Shown here piece by piece: positions 26,030-34,761 of a stretch of DNA of 64,000 nucleotides. Position numbers and translations under genes: made by a program. The DNA is taken from NCBI RefSeq assembly GCF_963675455.1, contig NZ_OY776217.1, forward strand, positions 496,001 through 560,000, given 5' to 3'. The stretch comes from Emcibacter sp. GTDB lineage: Bacteria; Pseudomonadota; Alphaproteobacteria; Sphingomonadales; Emcibacteraceae. Each line of letters starts with the position of its first letter. Within the stretch, counting starts at the first letter, position 1. The notes beneath the pieces were generated by a model, which was not told the DNA's origin, made no database searches, and worked only from the letters and a program-made list of their open reading frames with translations.

Positions 26030-26953
26030 TTACCCCGACAGCCTGTCCAGATCAGGCCGGATTTCCTCGGCCTTCCGAACGGTGGTGATCAGGTCTTGCC
26101 GCTCCGCCCCGGACAGGATCATCCGCGGCAGGCGGACCCGCTCGGAGCCCCGCTCCATGACCTGCTCGGCAAGCTTGATATATTGCACCAGCTTGGGTTT
26201 GGAATCGAAATGCAGCAGCGGCATGAACCAGCGATAAATCTCCCGCGCTTTTTCAATTTCGCCCCGCTCAAGCAAGTCGTAAAGGGCTACGCTTTCCCGG
26301 GGAAAGGCGTTGGTCAGGCCCGAGACCCATCCTTTGGCGCCCAGTACCAGCCCCTCGAAGGCCATGTCATCAAGGCCGGCAAAAACAATGAACCTCTCCC
26401 CGCAAGCATTGATCAGGTCGGTGAAGCGGCGGGTATCCTCGGCCGATTCCTTGATACAGACGATATTGTCCACATCGGCCAGCCGTGCGAGGGTGTCCAG
26501 CGAAATGCTGACCCGGTAGGAGGCCGGATTGTTATAGAGCATGATCGGCAGGCTGGTGGCCGACGCCACCAGGCGGAAATGCTGTTCCAGCTCCGACTGG
26601 TCCGGCACATAGACCATGGCCGGCAGCACCATCAGGCCGTCAATGCCGATGCGCTCGGCGGCACGGACATAGTCCTGCGCTTCCTCGGTGGTAAATTCAG
26701 AAACCCCGGACAGGATCGGCACCCGGCCGTCGACAACCTTCCGGGCTGCTTCCAGCAGGGAGACTTTTTCCTCGGTCCTGAGCGAGTTATTTTCCCCCAC
26801 GGTGCCCATCAGCACAAGGCCGTGCACCCCGTCCCGGACCAGGCCGTCAATCACCCGCCGGGTGGCTTCAAGATCCACATTGCCCCGCTCGTCAAACTGG
26901 GTCGTGACCGCCGGAAACACCCCTTTGAAAATCTCCTGCACATCCCGCGCCAT
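26030..26953 (-). CDS. DHDPS/NAL family lyase, probable pyrroline-4-hydroxy-2-carboxylate deaminase
   Basis: A TIM-barrel class I aldolase-type enzyme of the DapA family. LMGTVGENNSLRTEEK, the proton-relay tyrosine region LYNNPASYRVSI, and the Schiff-base lysine in IVCIKESAEDTRR are all visible. In hydroxyproline operons this family supplies the deaminase that converts pyrroline-4-hydroxy-2-carboxylate to 2-oxoglutarate semialdehyde. The adjacent epimerase supports that reading over lysine biosynthesis. The start at 26953 (MARDVQEIFKG) has AAGGGGTA upstream; the frame is open 12 codons further. Other aldolase functions remain possible. Confidence 0.8.
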   Translation of the reverse strand: MARDVQEIFKGVFPAVTTQFDERGNVDLEATRRVIDGLVRDGVHGLVLMGTVGENNSLRTEEKVSLLEAARKVVDGRVPILSGVSEFTTEEAQDYVRAAERIGIDGLMVLPAMVYVPDQSELEQHFRLVASATSLPIMLYNNPASYRVSISLDTLARLADVDNIVCIKESAEDTRRFTDLINACGERFIVFAGLDDMAFEGLVLGAKGWVSGLTNAFPRESVALYDLLERGEIEKAREIYRWFMPLLHFDSKPKLVQYIKLAEQVMERGSERVRLPRMILSGAERQDLITTVRKAEEIRPDLDRLSG

Positions 26954-27054
26954 TGCAGATACCCCTTTATTGTATAAAATACTGAACAAACGGTACCTGT
27001 TCGCCCCTTTCCGGGCAAGCGGAAAGACACGGAGAAGGGAGCAGCGGTCACGCG

Positions 27055-27186
27055 TCAGTTAATGAACACCCTTATCCCGTAGGCAATGATGCCGAGTACT
27101 GCCACACCTGCCAGCCACAGGCCGACAAACCAGAGCAATTTGCGCCCGGTTGCGACCTGCGGGTTCTCATTGTCATGGGTGGTCAT
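27055..27186 (-). CDS. DUF2474 small membrane protein of the cytochrome bd operon
   Basis: A 43-residue protein. A polar N-terminus (TTHDNENPQVATGRK) leads into one transmembrane helix, LLWFVGLWLAGVAVLGIIAY, and a short basic tail. This is the layout of DUF2474 proteins, which are encoded after cioAB/cydAB and may play the part that CydX plays in E. coli. Its ATG overlaps the cydB stop codon by one base (TGATG), strong evidence for coupled translation. It is too short for most gene finders. Confidence 0.8.
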   Translation of the reverse strand: MTTHDNENPQVATGRKLLWFVGLWLAGVAVLGIIAYGIRVFIN

Positions 27187-28184
27187 CAATAGTGGTCCTC
27201 TTCACTGGCCTTGCCCCGGAACACCCAATAGGCATAACCGGTATAGGCCAGGATCAGCGGCAAAAGGACAACAGCCCCCACCAGCATGAAGGACAGGCTG
27301 GAAGGGTCGGCCGCCGCCTCCCACAGCGTGATCGCGCGCGGCACCACATAGGGAAACAGACTGATACCAAGACCGATGTAGGAGAGCAGAAAGAGGCCCA
27401 GCGCCAGCGGCAGAGGGAGCTTTTCCCGGCGTGTCCTCACACTCCATAACAGGGCTAGACCAAGCACTACTACAAGCACCGGTACCGGCCAGAGCCAGAT
27501 GAGATGGCCGCTGGCAAACCAGCGGTTGCTGATTTCTTCAGACAGGAACGGCGTCCACAGACTGACCGCGCCGATAAACACCAGGGTAAGCAAAGCCAGC
27601 GGCAGGGCATACCTATAAACCCTGTCCTGCAGGGCACCCTCGGTCTTGAGGATCAGCCAGCCGGCGCCGAGCAGGGCATAGCCCGCTACCAGGGCGACAC
27701 CGGTTGCAATGCTGAAGGGGGTGAGCCAGTCGAACCAGCCGCCGGCATAGGCCCGTCCCTCCACGGCAACACCCTGGATGAAGGCGCCGAGCACGATACC
27801 CTGGCACAGGCTGGCGCCAAGCGACCCCAGGGCAAAACCATAATCCCAGGCTTTTTCGTGGGCAGCGTCACGCCAGCGAAACTCGAAGGCGACACCGCGG
27901 AACACCAATCCCAGCAGCATGATAATGATCGGCGTGTAAAAGGCCGGCATCAGCACGGCATATGCCAGCGGGAAGGCGGCGAACAACCCGCCGCCGCCCA
28001 GCACCAGCCAGGTTTCGTTTCCGTCCCAGACCGGCGCAATGCTGCTCATGGCTATGTCCCGTTCCTTGCCCCTTTTCAGGAAGGGAAACAGTATTCCGAC
28101 ACCAAGATCAAAACCGTCCAGGATCACATAGATCAGGATAGCGAGAGCCAGAAGCATGGCCCAGATAAAGGCGAGATCCAACAT
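27186..28184 (-). CDS. cydB: cytochrome bd (CIO-type) ubiquinol oxidase subunit II
   Basis: A 332-residue inner-membrane subunit with about eight helices. Typical stretches are ILDGFDLGVGILFPFL, WDGNETWLVLGGGGLFAAFP and FEFRWRD. With CydA it forms a terminal oxidase that reduces oxygen with quinol without pumping protons. The start codon shares one base with the cydA stop codon (TAATG) and the stop overlaps the DUF2474 start, so all three genes are coupled. The oxidase type is known to resist cyanide and sulfide, which suits the upstream sulfur genes. Confidence 0.95.
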   Translation of the reverse strand: MLDLAFIWAMLLALAILIYVILDGFDLGVGILFPFLKRGKERDIAMSSIAPVWDGNETWLVLGGGGLFAAFPLAYAVLMPAFYTPIIIMLLGLVFRGVAFEFRWRDAAHEKAWDYGFALGSLGASLCQGIVLGAFIQGVAVEGRAYAGGWFDWLTPFSIATGVALVAGYALLGAGWLILKTEGALQDRVYRYALPLALLTLVFIGAVSLWTPFLSEEISNRWFASGHLIWLWPVPVLVVVLGLALLWSVRTRREKLPLPLALGLFLLSYIGLGISLFPYVVPRAITLWEAAADPSSLSFMLVGAVVLLPLILAYTGYAYWVFRGKASEEDHY

Positions 28185-29614
28185 TATTTGTCTCCTTCCG
28201 GTTTCTTGTCACGGATCATGGCATCGGGATCGACCGCCATGGCCGGGGTTGTGCCCGCCGCCCGGACCGGACTGCGATCCACAGGTTGCGGCTCGTCTCC
28301 CTTCGGCAGTCTGGCGAACATGCGGAACAGATAGTAGACACCGAAACCAAAGACGATGAAATAGACAATGGCGAACTGGGCCAGCGATGTGGACACCGCC
28401 GGCAGGTCCACCGGCGACACCGAGTCTTCAGTGCGCAACAGGCCGTAGATGGTCCAAGGCTGCCGTCCCACCTCGGTAACAATCCAGCCCGCCAGCACAC
28501 AGATGAAGCCGGTTGGCCCCATCACCACCGCCAGGCGATGGAACAGGGGGCAGTCAAAGAGTTTGCCCCGGAAACGCAGCACCAGTGCCGCAAGACCGAC
28601 GAAGGCCATCAGGAAACCGAGCCCGACCATGACCCGGAACGCCCAGAACACGATCGGCACATAGGGCCGGTCTTCCGGCGCCCACTCCTTGAGCCCCTTA
28701 ATATGACCGTCCCAGTCATGGGTCAGAATCATGCTGCCGAGCTTGGGGATCTCCAGCGCATATCTGGTTTCTTCAGCTTCCATGTCCGGCCAGCCGAACA
28801 GGATCAGCGGTGCCCCGTCATAGGACTCGAAATGCCCCTCCATGGCCGCCACTTTGGCCGGCTGATGCTCCAGCGTATTGAGCCCGTGCATGTCACCGGC
28901 CAAGATCTGCAGCGGCGCCACGATCACTGCCATCCACATGGCCATGGACAGCATGATTTTCGGGGTTTCCCGGGTTTTGTCCTTCAACAGGTGCCAGGCC
29001 CCGACCGCGCCGACCACAAAGGCCGTAGTCAGATATGCAGCCAGCACCATATGCACCAACCGGTAAGGGAAAGACGGGTTAAAGACAATCTCGAACCAGT
29101 CGGCCGGGATATACTGTCCGGCCTCGTTCAGGGCATAACCGGTCGGGGTCTGCATCCAGCTATTCACCGACAGAATCCAGAAAGCGGAAAACAGCGTGCC
29201 CGCCGCCACCACCAAGGTGGCCAGGAAATGCAGTTTCTTGCCGACCCGGTTCATGCCGAACAGCATAATGCCGAGGAAGCCGGCTTCGAGAAAGAAGGCT
29301 GATAGTACTTCATAGCCCAGAAGCGGGCCGATGATCGATCCGGCCTTGTCGGAAAACACGCTCCAGTTGGTGCCGAACTGATAACTCATGACGATACCAG
29401 ACACGACCCCCATGCCGAACACAACGGCAAAAATCTTCATCCAGTAGCGAAACAGGCGGATATAGGCATCGCGCCCGGTAAAAAGCCATAACCCCTCCAG
29501 CACGGCCAGATAACTGGCCAGCCCGATGGTAAAGGCCGGAAACACGATATGAAACGCAACGGTGAAGGCAAACTGCACCCGTGCGAGCATTGTGGCATCA
29601 AATAATTCTAACAT
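28184..29614 (-). CDS. cydA: cytochrome bd (CIO-type) ubiquinol oxidase subunit I
   Basis: The 476-residue haem-bearing subunit. Conserved histidines lie in AFTVAFHIVFPAFTIG (helix I) and YRLVHMVLAAYL, and FRVMVGLGF carries the methionine expected as haem b ligand. GWPDMEAEETRYALEIP is the quinol-loop region. That loop is short, as in the cyanide-insensitive CioA group, rather than the long E. coli form. RBS AGGGTACG precedes the ATG. It follows the SulP gene by 57 bases on the same strand with no terminator seen between, so read-through from the sulfur genes is plausible. Confidence 0.95.
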   Translation of the reverse strand: MLELFDATMLARVQFAFTVAFHIVFPAFTIGLASYLAVLEGLWLFTGRDAYIRLFRYWMKIFAVVFGMGVVSGIVMSYQFGTNWSVFSDKAGSIIGPLLGYEVLSAFFLEAGFLGIMLFGMNRVGKKLHFLATLVVAAGTLFSAFWILSVNSWMQTPTGYALNEAGQYIPADWFEIVFNPSFPYRLVHMVLAAYLTTAFVVGAVGAWHLLKDKTRETPKIMLSMAMWMAVIVAPLQILAGDMHGLNTLEHQPAKVAAMEGHFESYDGAPLILFGWPDMEAEETRYALEIPKLGSMILTHDWDGHIKGLKEWAPEDRPYVPIVFWAFRVMVGLGFLMAFVGLAALVLRFRGKLFDCPLFHRLAVVMGPTGFICVLAGWIVTEVGRQPWTIYGLLRTEDSVSPVDLPAVSTSLAQFAIVYFIVFGFGVYYLFRMFARLPKGDEPQPVDRSPVRAAGTTPAMAVDPDAMIRDKKPEGDK

Positions 29615-29671
29615 TTTCGTACCCTGTTGGTCAGTTGGTTTACGTCAGTCTCCACAGGGGTCTGGCGTAAG

Positions 29672-31465
29672 TTAAATGGACGGATCGAAACCGGTGCGTT
29701 GACGGGTGGCTTCATTTTCCCGGTTCTTCAGCGACCTTGCCGCCATCGCAGCCAGTTCCGGCGCCAGAGCATGCATGGCGTCAAACTGGCTGAGGAAAAC
29801 CTCCCCGGTCAGGTCGTCAAGGAAATGTGACTTTTTCAGCCGGTCCATGACCGGTCCCTTGACTTCGGACAGGTGGAATTTGACCCCGGCGTCCTTGAGC
29901 AGATGATTGATCGCTTCAAGGCTTTCGAGCGCACTGGCGTCAATATCATTGACCGCCGGGCACATGAGTACTACATGGCGGATTTCCGGCTGTGCAGCCA
30001 CCAGTTCGTATATACGGTCCTCCAGAAAACGGGCATTGGCGAAATACAGGCTTTCATCGATCCGGAGCGTCACCAGTTCCTTGCTGGTCAACACCTGATG
30101 GCGATTTACATTGCGGAAATGTTCGGTGCCCGGCACTTGGCCGACGATGGCGCAATGGGGCCGGCTGGTGCGGTAGAGAAACAGCAGGATCGACAGACCG
30201 ACGCCCAGCACCACGCCCACTTCGACCCCCAGCCCCAGGGTGCCGAGGATGGTCGCCAGCATGGCCAGGAAATCGCTTTTGGAATAGCGCCAGGTCTGGC
30301 CCAGCAGGCGGAAATCAACCAGTGACAACACCGCCACAATGATCGTGGCAGCCAAAGTCGCCGTGGGCAGGTGAAACAGCAGCGGGGTCAGGAACAGGGC
30401 GGCGAGACAGATACCGACAGCAGTATAGGCCCCCGCCGCCGGTGTACGGGCGCCGGCATCAAAATTGACCACCGAGCGGGCAAAACCGCCGGTCACCGGA
30501 TAGCCGCCGGACACACCGGCTGCAATATTGGCCGCGCCGAGCCCGATCAATTCCTGGTCCGCATTAATACGCTGGCGCCGTTTGGCCGCCAGGGTCTGGG
30601 CCACGGAGACGGATTCCACAAAACCGATGATGCTGATCAGGACGGCGGAACCTATCAGGCTGCTCCACAGGTCCATATCGAAATGCGGCAGGGTCAGGGG
30701 CGGCAGGCCGGTGGGAATATCGCCGACAATGGCCACGCCCTTTTCCCCGAGCCCGAAGAACAATACAGCGAGGATCGAAAGAGCCACGGCACCGATAGGG
30801 CCCGCCTTGGCCAGGATATCCGCCAAGCGCTCACCCAGGCCCAGACGCATCAAAAACGGTTTCAGTCCCTTGCGCACCCAGAAAAGAAACAGGGTCGCTG
30901 CCACGCCGACGGACACTGTATAGGGATTGAGGTGCTGCAGATGCTCGATCAGGGAAACGACGATTTCCAGCAGGTTATGGCCCGAGGCCGCAATACCGAA
31001 AATATGCTTGAGTTGACTCGCCGCGATGATGATACCGGACGCGGTGATAAAACCGGAAATCACCGGATGGCTGAGGAAATTGGCGAGGAACCCGGCCCGG
31101 AACAACCCCATCAGGACCAGAAACCCGCCGGACAGGAACGCCAGGGTCAAAGCCGCCGCCAGATATTCGGGCGAGCCCGTCTGGGCAATCCGGCCGACTG
31201 CCGTCGCCGTCATCAGAGAGACCACCGCCACCGGCCCCACCGCCAGCGCCCGGCTGGTCCCGAACAGGGCATAGGCCACCAGCGGCAGGATACTGGCATA
31301 AAGTCCCACTTCCGGCGGCAGACCGGCGAGCAGGGCGTAGGCCAGCGACTGGGGAATCAGCATGATGGTAACGATCACCGCCGCTACAAGGTCGTCCAGC
31401 AGAAGACCCCGGCTGTAGCTGCGGCCCCAGTCCAAAACCGGGAAATATCGACTCAGCCCTGACAT
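29672..31465 (-). CDS. SulP family anion transporter with STAS domain
   Basis: A 597-residue SLC26/SulP transporter. The N-terminal part has ten or more helices with the signature VAAVIVTIMLIPQSLAYALL and later ITASGIIIAASQL. A cytosolic STAS domain occupies about residues 440-555 (LMCPAVNDIDASALESLEAI). Members move sulfate, bicarbonate or other anions. It lies inside a run of sulfide/persulfide genes, and SulP proteins are often found next to DUF442 and persulfide dioxygenase genes. Handling of sulfite or sulfate produced by detoxification is therefore a reasonable inference. Direction of transport is unknown. Confidence 0.9.
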   Translation of the reverse strand: MSGLSRYFPVLDWGRSYSRGLLLDDLVAAVIVTIMLIPQSLAYALLAGLPPEVGLYASILPLVAYALFGTSRALAVGPVAVVSLMTATAVGRIAQTGSPEYLAAALTLAFLSGGFLVLMGLFRAGFLANFLSHPVISGFITASGIIIAASQLKHIFGIAASGHNLLEIVVSLIEHLQHLNPYTVSVGVAATLFLFWVRKGLKPFLMRLGLGERLADILAKAGPIGAVALSILAVLFFGLGEKGVAIVGDIPTGLPPLTLPHFDMDLWSSLIGSAVLISIIGFVESVSVAQTLAAKRRQRINADQELIGLGAANIAAGVSGGYPVTGGFARSVVNFDAGARTPAAGAYTAVGICLAALFLTPLLFHLPTATLAATIIVAVLSLVDFRLLGQTWRYSKSDFLAMLATILGTLGLGVEVGVVLGVGLSILLFLYRTSRPHCAIVGQVPGTEHFRNVNRHQVLTSKELVTLRIDESLYFANARFLEDRIYELVAAQPEIRHVVLMCPAVNDIDASALESLEAINHLLKDAGVKFHLSEVKGPVMDRLKKSHFLDDLTGEVFLSQFDAMHALAPELAAMAARSLKNRENEATRQRTGFDPSI

Positions 31466-31498
31466 TTAATTATCCCGCGATTGTTTCAGGTGTGGTAT

Positions 31499-31936
31499 TT
31501 AGTCCTTGCACTCAGGACCGGAACAGGCGCGAATACGCGGCGCCAGGCCGGAAAGGTCATATCCTGCGCTGTTACAGGCGCTGAGGATGGCGTCCGGGTC
31601 CTCGTTGGCCGCTTCTGACAGGGCCCAGAGACAGGCCGCCCGGGTGCCGGACTTGCAGAAGGCCAGCACCGGCCCGCTGCAGCCTTCCACGGCCTTGCCG
31701 AATTCTTCCACCTGCTGGTCGGAAATCTGTCCCGGCACCACAGGAATATGGTAATAGTTCATGCCGTGCTTCTCGGCGACGGCCTTCAGATCATCCGAAG
31801 ATGGCTGGCCGGGACCTTCCTGGTCGGGACGGTTGTTAATGACTGTTTTATAACCCTGGGCTGCGGCCGCCTCGATATCGGCGACAGTAAGCTGGGGACT
31901 GACAGCGACTTTTTCATTCAGTTTTCTGATGCTCAT
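31499..31936 (-). CDS. DUF442 / TIGR01244 family sulfurtransferase or phosphatase
   Basis: A 145-residue protein with the dual-specificity-phosphatase-like fold used in Blh-type sulfur proteins. The P-loop CKSGTRAACLWAL has the C-x5-R arrangement with the cysteine nucleophile, and NNRPDQEGPGQPSSDDL is the family N-terminal signature. In many bacteria this domain is fused to a persulfide dioxygenase; here that enzyme is a separate gene two genes upstream. I chose the ATG at 31936, preceded by AGGGAA; the open frame runs 36 codons further and would overlap the peroxiredoxin gene. Confidence 0.85.
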   Translation of the reverse strand: MSIRKLNEKVAVSPQLTVADIEAAAAQGYKTVINNRPDQEGPGQPSSDDLKAVAEKHGMNYYHIPVVPGQISDQQVEEFGKAVEGCSGPVLAFCKSGTRAACLWALSEAANEDPDAILSACNSAGYDLSGLAPRIRACSGPECKD

Positions 31937-32016
31937 GGCAAATTCCCTGATAATAAACTTTCTGGAAATTTTCCGGCAGGAAGTATCAAAACCGTCCTGC
32001 CGGAAAGTATAATGTG

Positions 32017-32670
32017 CTAGAGGTCTTTCTTGCTGAAATACCAATCCGTATACTCGTAACCTTCACCGGACCGGGTTTCTGCAGCAGCCGCAGTTTGCGG
32101 TGGCGGAACGATCACTTTTTCACCCGGCTTCCAGTTTTCCGGCGTCGCAACCCCATTGGCATCGCTTGTCTGCAGGGCTTCCAGCAGACGTACAAATTCA
32201 TCGATAGAGCGGCCGTTGCTCATGGGATAATAAACCATGGCCCGCAGGACGCCTTCCGGATCGATGATGAAGGTTGCCCTTACCGCTGAGGTATCACTTG
32301 CGCCCGGCTGAATCATGCCATAGGCGTTGGCCACGTTCATGGACAAATCCTCGATGATGGGGAAGGGAATGTCTACGTCGAACTTTTCCTTGATATTCCG
32401 CACCCAGGCGATGTGGGCATAGTTACTGTCAATGGACAGACCAAGCAGGTCACAATTCAAGGCCTGGAACTTGTCATAGCGGTTGGCAAAGCCCATGAAT
32501 TCTGTGGTACACACCGGGGTAAAGTCAGCCGGATGAGAGAACAAAATCAACCAGCGCCCCTTGTAATCATCCAGGGTTTTGGGACCATGTGTTGTTTTGG
32601 CATCAAAATTTGGTGCCCTTTTATTGAGTTCCGGCATCGCCGGGCGAACGTTTTCCTGAGTATCTTCCAT
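32017..32670 (-). CDS. peroxiredoxin, Prx6/1-Cys type
   Basis: A 217-residue thiol peroxidase. The peroxidatic motif HPADFTPVCTTEF has Cys54. There is no resolving cysteine in the C-terminal part, which fits the Prx6 (1-Cys) group, and the C-terminal extension after WKPGEKVIVPP is also typical. It would reduce peroxides, and possibly persulfides, with an external reductant. RBS AAAGGAAT precedes the ATG. It sits between the persulfide dioxygenase-like gene and the DUF442 gene, with gaps of 35 and 80 bases. A paralogue starts the same operon at 34732. Confidence 0.9.
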   Translation of the reverse strand: MEDTQENVRPAMPELNKRAPNFDAKTTHGPKTLDDYKGRWLILFSHPADFTPVCTTEFMGFANRYDKFQALNCDLLGLSIDSNYAHIAWVRNIKEKFDVDIPFPIIEDLSMNVANAYGMIQPGASDTSAVRATFIIDPEGVLRAMVYYPMSNGRSIDEFVRLLEALQTSDANGVATPENWKPGEKVIVPPPQTAAAAETRSGEGYEYTDWYFSKKDL

Positions 32671-32705
32671 GATATATTCCTTTCAATTTTAATGTCTTAG
32701 GGGGG

Positions 32706-33569
32706 TTAAAGGGTATTTACAGGTAACTTGAGGTACTGCACTCCATTGTCTTCCGCCGGCGGCAGTTCGCCGGCCCGCATGTTGACCTGCACGGACGGCA
32801 GAATCAGCCTCGGCATATCCAGGGTCTTGTCCCGCTCAGTGCGCATTTTCACAAACTCATCTTCACTAATGCCTTCATGCACATGAACGTTGGATGACTT
32901 TTCCACCGCCACCGTGGTCTCCCACAGATAGTTGTTCCGTCCCGGCGCCTTGTAGTCGTGGCACATGAACAGTCGGGTCTCGTCCGGCAGGGCGAAAACC
33001 TTCTGGATAGAACGATAAAGCTGCCGCGCATCGCCGCCGGGAAAATCGGCTCGGGCCGTGCCGTAATCGGGCATAAACAGCGTATCGCCGACAAAGGCGG
33101 CATCACCCACCACATAGGTCATGCAGGCCGGGGTATGGCCAGGTGTATGGATTGCCGTTGCCGTCAGGGAGCCGATCTGGAAGACCGCGCCATCTTCAAA
33201 CAGGACGTCAAACTGGCTGCCGTCACGCTCGAACTCGCCGCCGGCATTGAATATTTTTCCAAAAGTTTCCTGTACAATAAGGATATGAGAACCGATGGCC
33301 AGCCTGCCGCCAAGCTTCTCCTTCAGGTATGGCGCTGCGGACAGGTGATCCGCATGGACATGGGTTTCCAGAATCCACTCTACCTCAAGCCCTTCGGCAC
33401 GGACAAAGTCGATGATCCGGTCAGCGGAGTCTGTATTGGTGCGGGATGAGTTGGGATTATAATCCAGCACGGAATCCACAATGGCGCACTTTGACGTTTT
33501 CGGGTCGCTGACCACATAGCTCACTGTAAAAGTATATTCATCAAAAAATGCCTGTACATCCGGTTTCAT
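32706..33569 (-). CDS. MBL-fold persulfide dioxygenase-like protein (ETHE1/Blh group)
   Basis: A 287-residue metallo-beta-lactamase-fold protein. The iron-binding HVHADHLSAA is at residues 70-79, and HTPGHTPACMTYVVGDAAFVG and the end-piece MCHDYK follow. The persulfide dioxygenase subgroup is recognised by GDTLFMPDYGTARADFPGGD, with a single mononuclear iron centre oxidising glutathione persulfide to sulfite. RBS AAAGGAG precedes the ATG. The upstream ArsR-type gene is 36 bases away. Glyoxalase II is the main alternative but fits the signature less well. Confidence 0.88.
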   Translation of the reverse strand: MKPDVQAFFDEYTFTVSYVVSDPKTSKCAIVDSVLDYNPNSSRTNTDSADRIIDFVRAEGLEVEWILETHVHADHLSAAPYLKEKLGGRLAIGSHILIVQETFGKIFNAGGEFERDGSQFDVLFEDGAVFQIGSLTATAIHTPGHTPACMTYVVGDAAFVGDTLFMPDYGTARADFPGGDARQLYRSIQKVFALPDETRLFMCHDYKAPGRNNYLWETTVAVEKSSNVHVHEGISEDEFVKMRTERDKTLDMPRLILPSVQVNMRAGELPPAEDNGVQYLKLPVNTL

Positions 33570-33605
33570 CTCAATAACTCCTTTCGCCCTTCCGGGGCTG
33601 TTATC

Positions 33606-34061
33606 CTAGTTTTTCCGATACGGGTCCGGTTTGATCCTCACCCGGCTGCCACGCCGGGCAGTACTCCTGCTGCCCACCGAGGCAAATTCTGTTGCACTTT
33701 CTTCCGATCCCGCCGAACGCTCGTGTGCTTCCTCAAAAGCTGACGGTATGCATTGTCCCTCGGCACAAGTCGCACAAAGTGCCGAAATCAGGTCGCTGAG
33801 TCTTTGATCTGACAACCGGTAAAACACCGCTTTTGACTCACGGTTGGTAATCACCAGTCCCTGCTCCCTGAGGCGAGCCAGCTCCCGGGACAAACCCGGC
33901 TGCCGAACCCCGGTATTCTGTTCGATCTCGCTGACAGACCGCTCTCCCTCCATCAACTCACAGGCAATCAATAGCCGGTTGGGATGCGAGAGAACCTTTA
34001 GAAGGGCGGAGATTTCCCCGGCACGGTTTCGCAACGTATCAAGATTCTCGGTTCTGTTCAT
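33606..34061 (-). CDS. ArsR family regulator, BigR/SqrR-like
   Basis: A 151-residue winged-helix repressor. The DNA-binding part has KVLSHPNRLLIACELMEG, then VSEIEQNTGVRQPGLSRELA as the recognition helix and YRLSD in the wing. Cysteines at 34 and in the CATCAEGQC cluster (96, 99, 104) match the two positions that form the sulfur-bridged sensor pair in BigR and SqrR, with a few extra. An arginine- and serine-rich tail of about 45 residues is unusual for the family. Its start overlaps the peroxiredoxin stop codon by four bases (ATGA). It probably represses its own operon until sulfide or persulfide is present. Confidence 0.85.
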   Translation of the reverse strand: MNRTENLDTLRNRAGEISALLKVLSHPNRLLIACELMEGERSVSEIEQNTGVRQPGLSRELARLREQGLVITNRESKAVFYRLSDQRLSDLISALCATCAEGQCIPSAFEEAHERSAGSEESATEFASVGSRSTARRGSRVRIKPDPYRKN

Positions 34062-34732
34062 TCCAAAGCCTCTGAATAATACCAGTCTTTGGCCTGTTCT
34101 CCCACGTCAGCTGACAGGCGCCGCTTCATGCTATCGATGGTAATAGGCGGCGCCTTGAGCAAACGCTCACCCGGTTTCCATCCCTCGGGGGCGGCCAGGT
34201 TGTCTTCTGCAGTTGCCTGTAGCGCACATAGTACCCTGAGTATTTCATCCACTGACCGCCCCACAGTCATGGGATAATGAACCAATGCCCTGACAATTCC
34301 GTCAGGATCGATAAAAAAGGCCGAACGCACCGTTGCCGTGCTGGTCGAACTTTCGTTAATCATGCCATAGGCCTCGGCAATAACCATGGACAGGTCCTCG
34401 ATAATCGGAAAGCTGATGGCAACCCCGAACTTGTCCTCGATATTCTGCATCCAGGCGAGATGGGCAAAAATGCTGTCCACAGACAGGCCCAGCAGTTCGC
34501 AGTCCCGGCGCCGGAATTCCTTCGCCGCATTTTCAAAGGCAATGAACTCGGACGTGCAAACCGGTGTGAAATCCGCCGGATGGGAAAAGAGCACAAGCCA
34601 TTTTCCTCTATAGTCATCCAGTGACTTAACGCCCATTGTGGTCCGGGCCGTAAAGGCCGGTGCCTGTTCGCCGATCCGCAGGTACTGCCGGACAACCGGC
34701 CGCTCAGATTCCTCGGTATAAATCTCTCTCAT
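34058..34732 (-). CDS. peroxiredoxin, Prx6/1-Cys type (first gene of sulfur operon)
   Basis: A 224-residue paralogue of the peroxiredoxin at 32017-32670, sharing the layout HPADFTPVCTSEF (Cys59), IEDLSM and YPMTVGRSVDEILR. A cysteine near residue 168 (LCALQ) is not at the usual resolving position. It begins the co-directional run of sulfur and oxidase genes and is coupled by a four-base overlap to the regulator gene. RBS GAGAG precedes the ATG. The promoter directly upstream lies in a palindromic AT-rich block. Confidence 0.9.
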   Translation of the reverse strand: MREIYTEESERPVVRQYLRIGEQAPAFTARTTMGVKSLDDYRGKWLVLFSHPADFTPVCTSEFIAFENAAKEFRRRDCELLGLSVDSIFAHLAWMQNIEDKFGVAISFPIIEDLSMVIAEAYGMINESSTSTATVRSAFFIDPDGIVRALVHYPMTVGRSVDEILRVLCALQATAEDNLAAPEGWKPGERLLKAPPITIDSMKRRLSADVGEQAKDWYYSEALE

Positions 34733-34761
34733 GACAACACTCTCTATTTTTTATAGTTCGT

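Noticed and set aside
21378..26989. Possible fatty-acid degradation operon joining the acyl-CoA genes with the hydroxyproline-type genes
   Set aside because: A gap of about 170 bases separates the two pairs and their chemistry does not connect, so they are treated as separate units.
28286..29302. A 338-codon plus-strand frame
   Set aside because: Antisense to cydA and rich in histidine and glutamine in the pattern typical of antisense translation.
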